In this document: positions 35,320-47,300 of the stretch, piece by piece
Position numbering within the stretch: position 1 is the stretch's first letter
How the letters are laid out: each line of letters opens with the position of its first letter
Source: Akebia trifoliata
Lineage: Eukaryota; Streptophyta; Magnoliopsida; Ranunculales; Lardizabalaceae
Length of the DNA stretch: 64,000 nt
Assembly (NCBI GenBank): GCA_017979445.1
Contig: CM030717.1
Span: forward strand, 21,935,288-21,999,287
Direction: 5' to 3'
Made by a program: the position numbers and the translations under genes
Notes under the pieces: generated by a model
What the model was told of the DNA's origin: nothing
The model's database searches: none
The model's input: the letters and a program-made list of their open reading frames with translations, nothing else

Positions 35320-38300
35320 GTATATATATTAATTACAGTCTTGTTAACGTGTGCCCGAGCACACTTTAAAGTGCAATTTGGAAATTGGAGCAATGGTATT
35401 TTGTTCAAAAACAATTTTTATAAGGGCATTTTTTTTTTTGTGTGTATAAAATACAATTTCCAAAGTGTATTTATTGCACTTTAATGTGTGCCTTAATCAA
35501 ATCCTATCAATTAAGAATAATGATAAATTGACTCCCCTCTACCCTCCTCACGTGGCATTTGCATAGAACCATAGCTTTTCCTTGGGATACACAGTTATGA
35601 TTTTATGCACTTGCCACGTCAGAAGGGTTGAGGGGGGATAATCACGACTCATTAATTAAAGCATTTCCCGACCTTCCTATATTCATAAATTTTACATTTG
35701 TGTATTGATTTTCTAACTCAATTTTGACAAACTACCTAAAAAAAAACTCACTGATGTGGCATGTGCAAAATCTGTAGATTTTTTTCCCTTGGGATACAGA
35801 ATTGCACATGTTTATTTTTCCCCTAGGGATACACATCTGTACATCCCCATAAACATGTGCAGTTGTGTATCCCGAGGGAAAAATCTACGGTTGTTGCACC
35901 ACGTTCGTGAGTTTTTGAGTTAGTTTGGCTGATTGAGTTCAAAAATCAGCACTCTTTATATTTTCCTCTTTTGATTAATGACTTTATACAAAATGACAAA
36001 ATTACCCCTATGTTTTCTTCTTATCATTTGTTTCGGTATCCCAAAGTCTAAATCATATAATCAATCAATAAAAAAAAAAAAAAGTCTAAATCATATAATA
36101 TAGACATTGAGGCTCATAATTTGTGTTCATTTTTTCATCTTTGATTATTGAAAAGGGTGACCCATTGGTTTGTGTCTTTCCACATGAGAATGAAGGATAT
36201 CTTCCTTTAGACCATTTATTGACCTTCACTTGTTCCAAGACCAAGATCAATAATGTTCTTGTTCCCCAAAGCCACATGTATCAAAAGGGTTTTTGAAGAT
36301 TACATAGTAAAGAGGATACTTTGTAATTTTGAAAATTAAATCATGGTTGTGGGTTGTAATTTTGTTGTCTTTTTACCGAAATGACCTTAATTATATTAAA
36401 TTTAAATATAAAAGTAGGGGTATTTATTGCTGCTCAAATTTTGGTGTTGAACCACTTCTACTCCGCTTTGTCTTATTATAATAGTAAAGATAAAGATAAA
36501 TGTTTAAAAAGTGATGCAAACCATTTATCTTTGTGTTCTCTTCTCTTAATGCTATATAAGAGAGTTTAAACACAAAATGAGGATTGAGGTTTTGAGAGCG
36601 GATAAAAATAAGGTTAAGAGAGAGAACATGAATGACTCAAGGTGTTCAGGCCTCTAAAGCTCTCGAAGCCAATTTCATTATTCATCAAACTTTACCTGAT
36701 CTCACGTGTCATGTCCCACTTCTAACTATGGCTTTTCTCTTATTCTTTTTTTTTTATATATTCGTAATGAGGATAACCTAATTAATCATTCTTCTTCTCT
36801 TATATTTCAATTTCTCGGTAATCAATCCAAACATGATATATTTCCAAATAAGCATAAATGGAATTGTAATTCCATATCAAGTATAGTGCATTCCAACAAA
36901 GGTAACAAGCAATAATAAGGAAATTAACTACTTTATTACTTTTCACCTTTTCTTTGACCTTAACCCTAGTGAGCTTTTGCAAATAAGGGGCCTTCCCATT
37001 CTGGCATGTATCTCCTCATGTAATGTACCTCAAGAGGATGGCGTCGAACATGGGAGACTATCCTCAAGGAGTGCCCATTATTTCCCAAGTTGTGGGTCTA
37101 TCATGTATTTTTTTACATGCAACATTCACCAGCTTTAGAAAATAAAGGTATGTCACTTCTCATGGTGCATCTCTCCATGTGACGTACATCAAGAGGATGT
37201 TATCGATCATGCAAGAAAATCTCGAACACCCGTTATTTTCCGAGTCGTGGGTCTATCATGCATGGGCTTCAATCCCTAGTCCATCTATGAATTCTTTTAC
37301 ATGCAATATTCACAAGCTTTAGGAAATAAGAGGTTGCTCCTTCTCATGACATATCTCCACATGTAACGTGCCTCAAGAGGATGGTGTCGACCATGTGAGA
37401 ATAACCTCAAGGAACACCTGTTATTTTCCAAGGCTGGTTGGGCTTATATAGTAGGCCCATCAAATTCCTGACTATATTAGCGAGCAAGAAGTAATAAGAG
37501 TTCAAATGTCTTAATTTCCAATATAGAAATAGAACATCAAATTAATTTTACTTAGAACAACTTGCCTTTGATATTTAGTATTGCAACACCTTTGGACGAC
37601 TTCTCTTTGGCTTGTCCTTGACGTTTAATCCGACTCCTCAAGTTCACGAGAGAGAGAGAGAGAGAGAGTGTGTGACTCACAAGGGCATAAGGGGAATACC
37701 AAAATAGTTGTGGGGTATTTATAGCATTTGGGTTGAGTTTAGATGCATGAAAACATTAAGGGAGAGTTCATTATGTTTGAGTAAATTTAATGGAAAGGAG
37801 TATACACCTTGGGCTATCAATATTTTAATGCCCAATATGGGGGTGCACATGCATGCGAAAGGGGGTTCTCTCCAATTTAATGTGCTTTCTTCAATTAAGA
37901 GGTTTCCTAAATATCAAGGTTGTCTACCACTGAATATTCCCTTTTAGAATCCTATTGATATTGGGATACTAATTGTAGAGGGAAATAACCGCTCAGTAAT
38001 TTAGATCGAATACGTGTCCAGCAGGCCGGTTGAGTGGTACCATGCGCAGATCAGCATACGAGTGCTACCTAGCAGAAGAGTAGGTCAAAGCAGAGAGCAC
38101 CTACTCTAGTTAGAAAGGTAGCACAACACTGAATAAGATTTGGTCTACCAAACATAGTAGACCTGGTCAAAGAATACCCGTAATCCTGATATGCGCACTT
38201 CAAGCCTAGAGATCTCCTAGTATAGCATATCCAATCCAGATGATCCCCATTCTGTTGAGGATCCAAGGAATTAGGAGATTCTCCAGGATCACCTCCCGTG

Positions 38301-41300
38301 AGAAGGAGAAATCCTAATTCGAAGGAAGGATCCATAAATAACACGATTTGCGCAAAATAATAGATTTTTTGATGAATTGGATGTCTAACCTGTATATTTG
38401 ATTATTCCTCTACTTCTCTAACTTGAGCGTTGGAGAGTTTTTGGCAGGTACCACGTCGACACTAGCGAGGAGGTGGCAGGAGTGACTTCGATTCTGTGAG
38501 GTAGAGTCCATTAGCACCGTTCACCGGAATCTGACCCCACAAATTTGGCGCCGTTCATGGGAACCCTATATTGATTTCAGTCGAAATAATGGAGAGATCC
38601 ACTAGAACTATCGATGTCAATGTACCTCCACCCGCGGTACCAGTTGCAGATACTCAACTCTTGGCGATGTTAGAGACCATGAAGAAGCAGCAAGATGAAA
38701 TGCAGAAAAGATGGATGACTTGGCCGAACAGAATCGAAACTTGAGTTAGAGTTTTGAAAATCAATAGCCAGCAAGATAAGATCTCCCACCGAGAAATCCT
38801 TAGCCTCTTGTTGGAGATGATTGCGTCTTGAATGTAGAAATAAGTTTTCAACCGTTGATTTCAACGGGAGAGGGAGAAATAGAAGTTGCCACGGCTATCA
38901 CTTGAGTGGAGCCTGTAATGGGTCTGACTTGAGAGGAGATCAGAGAGATGATCCGGAAGGAGAAAGAGACGATGAAAAGTGCAGATATTGGCACGGTGGC
39001 AACGCAAGCTATCAAGGGAATTCATAAGTTACCCTTTACAGCGGAGATCTTGGTAGAAGAAATCCTGAAGAAATTCTTGCCACCATGATTTATCCCTTAC
39101 TCTAGGGCGAAGGACCCAATAGATCATTTATTCCACTTCCGACAGATGCTCGCCATGGGAAGGGAATGAAGGTATAATGTGTAGGTTATTCCGTTTGAGT
39201 TTGCAGGGAAATGCATTAACTTAACTCCACAAATTGCCGTATGGATCAATAGCTTCTTTTGATGAGCTTTGTATTGCCTTTGTAACACGATACATTGGCA
39301 ATAGGAAGAGTGACGGAAACGTGGACGTTCTGTTCAGCATGAGAATGCAGTCTGGGGAAAGCATAAAAGATTTCACAAGGAGATTCAGGAAAGACGCGAT
39401 GTCCCTAGAAAGTTGCGACTAGAGAACGGCCGTAGTGGCGTTCAAAAACTCTTTGCCATCTGGCTCAGGGTTATATAGGTTTGTTGTGAAGAAGAGACCT
39501 GAGACATTGAGTGAACTGTTTGAAAGAGCAAAAAAATACATTAGATTGGAAGATGATCCCCGGAACTCAGCTGGGAAGAGCAAGGTAATACATACTGTGA
39601 TGAAGCCCAGCAAGCAGCATCAACCACAACAGTAGAGCAGGAATAGACTGTTCGAGCAAGACATGGAGTGGAAGAGAGAAGGGACATATTTCTCTATGCC
39701 TCCTAGTGAAATCTTACCGTTCATCGCAAATGAGCCTTACTTTGATTAGCCAGTGCCATTTTCTCGAGATCAGATAAATTGAGATGAGCGATACTATGAG
39801 TATCACAAGGTACGGGCATATACCATCAACAGATGCCAGGTTTTGAGGAGGTTTCTGCAGAGATTGGCAGAGCAGGATAGACTGAGGGACCTACTTAGAA
39901 AACATAGAAAGAATCCACCCTGTGACAGGAATCAGAGGCATGATTAGCCACCTTTTGAAGGGCAGGATGGAAGGGCAGCAGTTATACACGTTGTCCTTAA
40001 ACAGGAGACTAGGAGGTTAGGCCTGAATAGGGTTGATGAAAGTTATGCTGAGTGAAATTCACGAAGGAGATTGTGGAAATCATTCAGGAGTAAGATCTCT
40101 GGCCTATAAAATACTCTCTCAGGGGTATTTCTAGCCATACTTGTAGAAAAACACGGCTCTGTATGTCAAGCATTGCGATAATTGTCAGAGATATGGGAAA
40201 ATAATCCGTTAGCCAGCAGTGCAACTTAATTCCTTCATCAGCCTTTGGCCGTTTGCACAATAAGGAATTGATTTAGTAGGCTCACTGCCCAGGGCACTAG
40301 GTAACCTGACCTTCTTGCTAGTGGTAACAGACTACTTTACTAAGTAGGCAAAAACACTCCCTCTTGCCAGAATTCGCAAGCAGGAGGTTCGAAAATTTAT
40401 ATGGGAAAATATAATCTATTGATTTGGTCTGCTACGCACTATAGTCTCAGATAGTAGGAGGCAATTTGCAGAAGAACGGATCAAAGATTTTTGCAAAGAG
40501 CATGGAATAACATAGTTATTCTCCACGCCACAGTATCCGCAGGGCAACGAACAGGCTGAAGCCACAAACAAAGTACTAATAGACATGCTAAAGAAGAGGC
40601 TGGGAGAAGCGAAGGAAAGATGGACAGCGGTCTTGCACGGTGTACTATGGGCTTACATGACAATTGCCAGAACTTCCACAGGGATGTTTCCATTCGCTAG
40701 GCCTATGGAATGGAGACAGTGATACCAACAAAGAATAACTTCCCTACGGTAAGGTCAAGAATAGTGCAGACAGACCATAACGACAAGCAAATAATCGTAG
40801 AATTGGACTTGCTGGAAAAGAAACGAGAAGCAGCGCTGATAAGGTTATAGAGTTATCATCAAAGGTTGCAAAATTACTTCAATAAGAGAGTCCGCCACAG
40901 GAAATTCAAAGAAGGAGACCTAGTACTACGTAGAGTATTCCAGAATACAGAGCAGAATAGTGGAAAATTAGGTCCTAACTGGGAAGGGCCATACAGAATA
41001 GTAAAAGTAGGCTAGAAAGGAGTTTATTATTTGGTGACAATGACAATGATCGGTCAAGAGCTGCCTAGACCGTGGAACACTTGTAACTTCAAAAGATATT
41101 ATCAATAAAAGAAAGCTCCTTTGAATGTCGATAGTCTGAGTGCGAAAATAGCCGAATTGGGTCTCACCTGGGTCCATGCCTACATGGTTCTACTCTGCCT
41201 TAATTGACAGGGTATGGAGCTGGTCGGGCCTTACTTTGTCAAGAGTAAAATAACATTAAAGATGGATACTGCTTGGATCCGAGCCTACGTGGGTCTTCTC

Positions 41301-44300
41301 TGCTTTAATTGGCAGAGTAAGAAGTTGGTCGGTACCCTACTCTGTCACGAGTCCAAAAGCACTAAAGATGGATCCCGTTTGGATCCGGGACTAGGTGGGT
41401 CTTTTCTGTCTTAATTGGCAGAATAAGAAGCTGGTCGGGGTCCTATTCTACCACAAGTACAATAACACTAAAAATGGATCCTGCCTGGATCCGGGCCTAC
41501 GTAGGTCTTCTCTGCCTTAATTTTCAGAGTAAGAAGTTGGTCGGTGCCCTACTTTAGCACGAGTAACATAACACTAAGTTTGGCTCTTCCGAGAGTTTGG
41601 TCCTTGTAGTTCTTCTCTGCCTTAACCAGCAGAGCAGAGAGTTGGGACGGTCATGGTCTTTCATAAGTGACAGAGCACAAAGATTTGATCAGTTGAAAAG
41701 TAGATCCTCGTAGCCCTCGTCTACCTATAGTAGAAAAGAGGAGTGCTGGACGACTGCGGTTTGCCTTAGAAGGACAAAAAGCACTATACAACACCCTTTT
41801 TGGGAAACAAAAAGCGAGCACAATGCAACTTTGCCTTGAAAGCATTAAGCAGTGTCCTGCGTAATAGTGCATTAGAGCCTTATTGAAGGACAGTAACTCA
41901 TAAGTACCTTATTGAGAGCAGAAGGTTATATCGCTCAAAATCTTAAGCAATTTCCTTATTGAGGGAAAACTACTATGTGCCTCTTTACGTAAAGGTTCCA
42001 CCTAAGTAAGAGAAACTTAAGATAGAACCTGGGGGGAAAAGGTAGCAAGGCATAAAGCATGAGCGGTACAAACAGTGTAAAACATGAGCAACACAAGCAA
42101 TGCAAGAAAATGGGCCATTTTCTACTGAAACGCACAAGTAGAGCTTAATGATAGAGCCTATGTTAAGTTAAAAGAGCAGACCAGTAGTTGAATATGCAGC
42201 GCAAACAGTGCGAAAAAGTAAAGTTTATATTAAAGGCAAAATAATAGTTGAGCACGCAACACAAAAACGCAAGTAAAGCATAGTGTTAAAGTCCATATTA
42301 AGTTAAAAAGGCAGATTAATAGATTATGTAGTGCAAATGGTGTTAAAGACAGAGCAGTTGTCACAAAAACAAAAATTTCATTAATTACAGGAGTACAAGA
42401 AATATTCCAACAATGGGAGAGTACAGAAAATAACAACAAAAATAGAGTAGCAGCAGCGTACAACAAAAATCAAGAAACATGTCTTCACTCCACAGTAGAT
42501 GATCAATTGGTGGGAGAAGAGACCTCTATAGGATTGGGAGGATCGATTGTCTCGTCCAGATCAACGTTGATGACAGGGACAAGCGGTAGGTCACTGGCAG
42601 GGGCAGGAGACAGGTCACTAGCAGGGGTAGGTGGACCAGTCGTTTTGGCCTGATCCAAATCTATGGTTCGCCCAACTTCCATGAGTTCACTTGGGACTCG
42701 GTCCAGGATAGCAACCTCATCTAGCTGGAAGGTGGGGCTCGCCCGTAGTCACAAGAGCAGTTAAGAATTTCCTTGACATGAGGACCTTCAGAACCATCGT
42801 AATCCTCCTTGTCTTCTTCATCCTCTTCTTCATCATATTGAAGCCAATCAGCCTCGAAGCCTTCATGATAGGCTTTGGTAGAAGCTTTCTCTGCCAATCG
42901 AGAATATTGGGCCTGCAGTTGTCCTAGTAGTTTCTTGGTCTCAACTTCATCCTCTTTGGCTTGTGTTGGTCGAGTTGTCTTAAGACCAGCCCTGAGAGAG
43001 CCTAGCTCAAGCTTTTGCTGTTGTACCCGCTTTTGGAGATCCGCCAGCTCTACATCTCTCCTTGTATTTGTCCAGTTCCAGTTGGAGAATACCCTGGAGA
43101 TCTGCCAATCTCCTATAATTGGCTTCCAAATCTAAGTTCGCCTTGGAAAACTGGGCCAAATTAGCCTTCATTTCCTCTTTAGCCTCTTGGGAAAATGGGC
43201 TAGAGGAGGCCAGCTCAGCATGGAGTAGAGTAATTTTCTCTTCATATTCTCTAGTCAGAACAGCAGCCTGGTTCTCAACCTCATGTCATTTCAGGAAGGC
43301 AAAGGTACCATAGGCGTTGGCCTGCAAGACGAATAAAGTAGTTAAGTGAGTAAAGCATGAAGAGTAAGGAGTAGTGTGGGAAGAACAAAAAATTACCTGA
43401 TAAAGGCCATGAACAAATCGACCAAAGCCTAGGTCAGCATTGGCTTGGTCCGCAACATCCTAGTCCTTGGGAGAAATGGAGTGGGAGAGCAGAGAGATAG
43501 TAATGACAGAGTTCCTCACCCCACAACTCCTATGTAGACATGATCAAAACGGGGCCAAAATTCGTTCTCATTTCCATCCTGGAGGACCCCGCGACTTCAC
43601 CAGGGGAGTTAAAAGATCATTGGGACCTTCTTAATTAGGCCCCCTAGAGGGGAAGGACTACTCAAATTCTTCCTAATCAGTTTGTGCCTCTTGCGCGGCT
43701 GGAGTTCAGAAACAGGGCTGTGCTCCCTAATGGTGTTTGAGCTATGCACTGCCTGAGCATGAATCTCCTCAGGAAGCTCAGTAGGAGTAAGAGCAACAGT
43801 AGAAGCAAAAGCAGAAGTAGGAACAACTTGCTCTCCATGCACTAATGCTAGCTGACCTGTTTCTCTAGTGAGGGTGGAGGCTCGAGGGGCCAGATTCTTC
43901 TTTTTCTTCCTACTTTGGTCAGAGGGAGGAATAGCCCTAACGGTAGGGGTAAGGGAGAGAGGGAACTTCGAGGTCAATATTCATGGCGTCTGAGGACCCT
44001 AAAGGGGTTGGAGGAGAATGAAGGGCAGAAACAGAGGCAAAGGGAAAAGGAAGATCTTTCGAGAACTGCTCGGTCTGATCAAAAGGAAGCTCGTCGTGCA
44101 AGTGGTCGAGGCAAAACAGAAGGGGAAGGATAGATCTGATCTCTTTCTACCACCTTCTTAGTAGCCTTGGTTTGGAGGCTCACTGCCACTAAACCCCTAT
44201 CTTTGGATGTTTTGCGCTGCTCTTTCCTAGCCTCAACAGCGGAAATAGTAGAAGAATCTGTGAAAAGAAAAGAAAACAAGGTCAAAGTTAGGTTCAATTA

Positions 44301-47300
44301 TAGACAAAAATTGAAGAATGAGACAACTAAATGCTTAAAAAACCAGTCTTACCTTGGAAGGTCTGAGGGGTTCTAAATCCTTCTCGAGAAGTGCCAAGGG
44401 CAAACTCCCAATTCCTAGAGACAATCAGGGGGTCTTTGTACCACTCTTTATCAGCATTAGGGAGAGACGGAGCCAGTGCAACTGCTGCACTCTTGGAGGA
44501 TAGCGAGTGATACCTAGGGCGTTGGGGGATAACTTTCAAATTATACTTGGAGAGGAAGTCATCGGGGGTTATGCCCATCTTCTCCACTATCTCCACCAGA
44601 CGGTAAACGTTGGCCTAAGGCCTGGTTTATCTTACTCAACACTTTCCTGAGGAAGGAAGAAAGATGGAAACTATGGCCAGTCTTGATTTGGCTGGCGTAG
44701 ACCATAATCTCCCCCTGACGACACTTGTCAGGGTCCTTGGGGTCTTTGCAAACCTGAATAGATACATAGGTAGGGATATAGAGTCCCTTTCGACGTTGGG
44801 TCACGTTGGCAGCCATTGAGAAATTAAGATTGTAGAAAAAAAAGGCAAGAAAAGGAGATTACCTCAACCTAAAAGAGATAAAATTGGTAGTGAAGCAGAA
44901 GAAAAAGAGAGAACTTTTTGCAAAACGCAGAGAGACAAGATCACAGAAAGCAACAACACAGTAAGAGAAAAGAGTTTGCACAAAGTCTCTTATTTATAGG
45001 AGAACAAAAAGGAGTACGTACGTTTGGGAGGATAGCCTAATCCAACCTAACCGTCGTAGTTTGGGGCATAATGCTGATGATAGTGGGGCACGTGGATGGA
45101 CACAAATGAAGGATGATTCGTCTTAGCCACCATAAATGATTTGAAACGACATTGCATTAAATGCGTTTATTCATTAAGAGTAGAAGCAATTATAGAGAAT
45201 CAAGACAGCCAAGGAGAAAGAGGTTACATGTCTCGGGAAGATGGCGAGACTTCGCGTCTCCTCCAGAGAGGGTAATTGTATAGGGAAATAACCGCTCAGT
45301 TATCTAGACCGTATATGTGTTCAAGCCGATTGAGTGGTACCATGCGCAGATCAGCATACGGGCGCTACCCAGTAGAAGGGCAGATCAAAAGAGAGAGCAT
45401 CGGGTTTGGCTAGAAGGGCAGCACATTACTAAATAAGACCTGGTCTGCCAAGCAGGGTAGACCTGGTCAAAGAATACACGTAATCCTGATATGTGCACGT
45501 CAAACCCAGAGATCTCAGAGGAGATCTCTCAAGTATAACATATCCAATCCAGAAGATCCCCATTCCGTTGAGATCCAAGGAATCAGGGGATTCTTTGGGA
45601 TCACCTCTCGTGAGAAGGGGAAACCCTGATTCGAAGGATCTATAAATAACACGATTTGCACAGAGTAAGGGATCTTTTGACAGATTGAAGGTCTAACCAA
45701 TATATTTGATTATTCCTCTACTTCTTTAATTTGAGCGTTGGAGAGTTTTTGGCAGGTACCACGTCGACACTAGTGAGATGGCAAGAGTGACTTCAATTCT
45801 GTGAGGCAGAGACCATCAGCCCCATTCACTGAAATCTGACCCCACACTAATATTATTGACAATTTTAATTTTAGAATCCAATTTTAATAAGGAAATTCAA
45901 AATCGTGGCCCTACACTTTTAATATCCTCCATCCTTGTTTTGCCAATAGAGATTAAGCGACTTTTTCTAAGTCCCAATTTTCTTTTACTCTATTTGTGAA
46001 AAAAATCCCATTTTAAGAGGTGCATTTTTTTGTCCTTGTCAAATATTTGGGATACACTTTGATGATGATGATGACTACCTTGTATCAATGTTACACATTG
46101 ATTTTGACAAAGTTATTGATGTCCATTGAACTTCGACAATTATAGGCTAGAAGTCCCATGTTTTTTGGAAATTAAGTTAGATTTAGGATTATCCACCCTA
46201 TTCTCTGTAGAAAAAGACAATCCTCCTTTATTCCATTTAAAAAAAAAAAAAAAAATCTTTGGTATGTTTGAGAAAATTTAGAAATAACCCCCATATATAT
46301 TGTAGATGAAAAAACTTGCACTACCTCAAGATTATCACTGGGTTCCAATTTCTCCCTTTCTTGTACACCTAGGTGTGCCTACAACACCACCTCTCCGACG
46401 CCCAAGTCAACACCTTAGTAAAAGAAAATAATTTTTAGGATTTAAGGGAGAAAATCTCATATCTTGCAATGCCCTGTGCCCATTTATTATAAGGGCTTCC
46501 TCCTTGATTTTCTCCATGATTTTTGTTCTTTCCGTTTCAACTGTTTCACCCTTTTTGGGACTTCCCTTGATTCTCGTGAATATGGTTAAATTTCTGATTT
46601 CCAGGAGTATGATGTTTCTGAGCTATATCCTCGATTATCAGAATCTTGGTCTAAGGTTCTCTTCTTGTAACACCCGATCTCCCTTTTTCCGATCTTCACT
46701 GTTAGGTCAGATATTCGGTAGAATCATCTCATAATTGTCACGTGTCAGTGTTTGAAAAATATCCTCCACACACACACACAGACGCACACATATACACTTT
46801 ACCCTACGCTTTACCAAACGTGTTTTGTCCTACATGGGTTAGAAGTTTTGGAATGGGCTGATTTTTGGTGAGGATGATCTCTACGATTAGAAGATCCTCC
46901 TCACCAAAAATCAGCCCATTCCGAAATTTCTAGCCCCATGTTTACAAGTTGAACAATCGTGGACCGTCCATTTTTTGTAAACCATTTTTTATGGGGTTAG
47001 AAGTTTTGGAATGGGCTGATTTTTGGTGAGGATGATCTCCTCACCATAGAGATCATCCTCACCAAAAATCAGCCAATTCCAAAACTTCTAACCCATGTAG
47101 GACAAAACACGTTTGGTAAAGCGTAGGGTGGCGAACGGGATATATATATAGACGAAATGTGAATTGAGATGGTTGGGTCATCAGGCATTTAAAATAAAAT
47201 GATGGCACCGATGGGATGTCAGCCAATGGCTCTAAAAAGGTCCCGAAATGTATAAATGATGATAATTAATTTTATTTTAATAGCATCTACTTTAAAAGGT

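Larger units (their letters stand above)
37974..45846 (+). mobile_element. Gypsy LTR retrotransposon in intron 1, RT and RNase H deleted
   Basis: A 7,873-bp element with LTRs at 37974-38541 and 45277-45846 and a perfect 5-bp target duplication CTAAT (37969-37973 and 45847-45851). Internally there is a primer site, gag, a short remnant, integrase, then a long 3' half with an antisense ORF. Between gag and integrase only about 400 bp remain, so protease, RT and RNase H are mostly missing. The integrase and antisense ORF point to the Tat lineage. LTRs differ at roughly 18 of the first 125 positions by hand count, more than those of the complete element at 7.4-28.2 kb, so it is probably older. 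It lies in the same orientation as the host gene. Confidence 0.93.

Noticed and set aside
37708..37947. A 79-residue open frame in intron 1
   Set aside because: No recognisable domain and no supporting splice or promoter signals; it looks like chance.
46504..46734. A coding exon in intron 1
   Set aside because: Hydrophobic open stretch without similarity to the monooxygenase family; including it would break the phase between exons 1 and 2.
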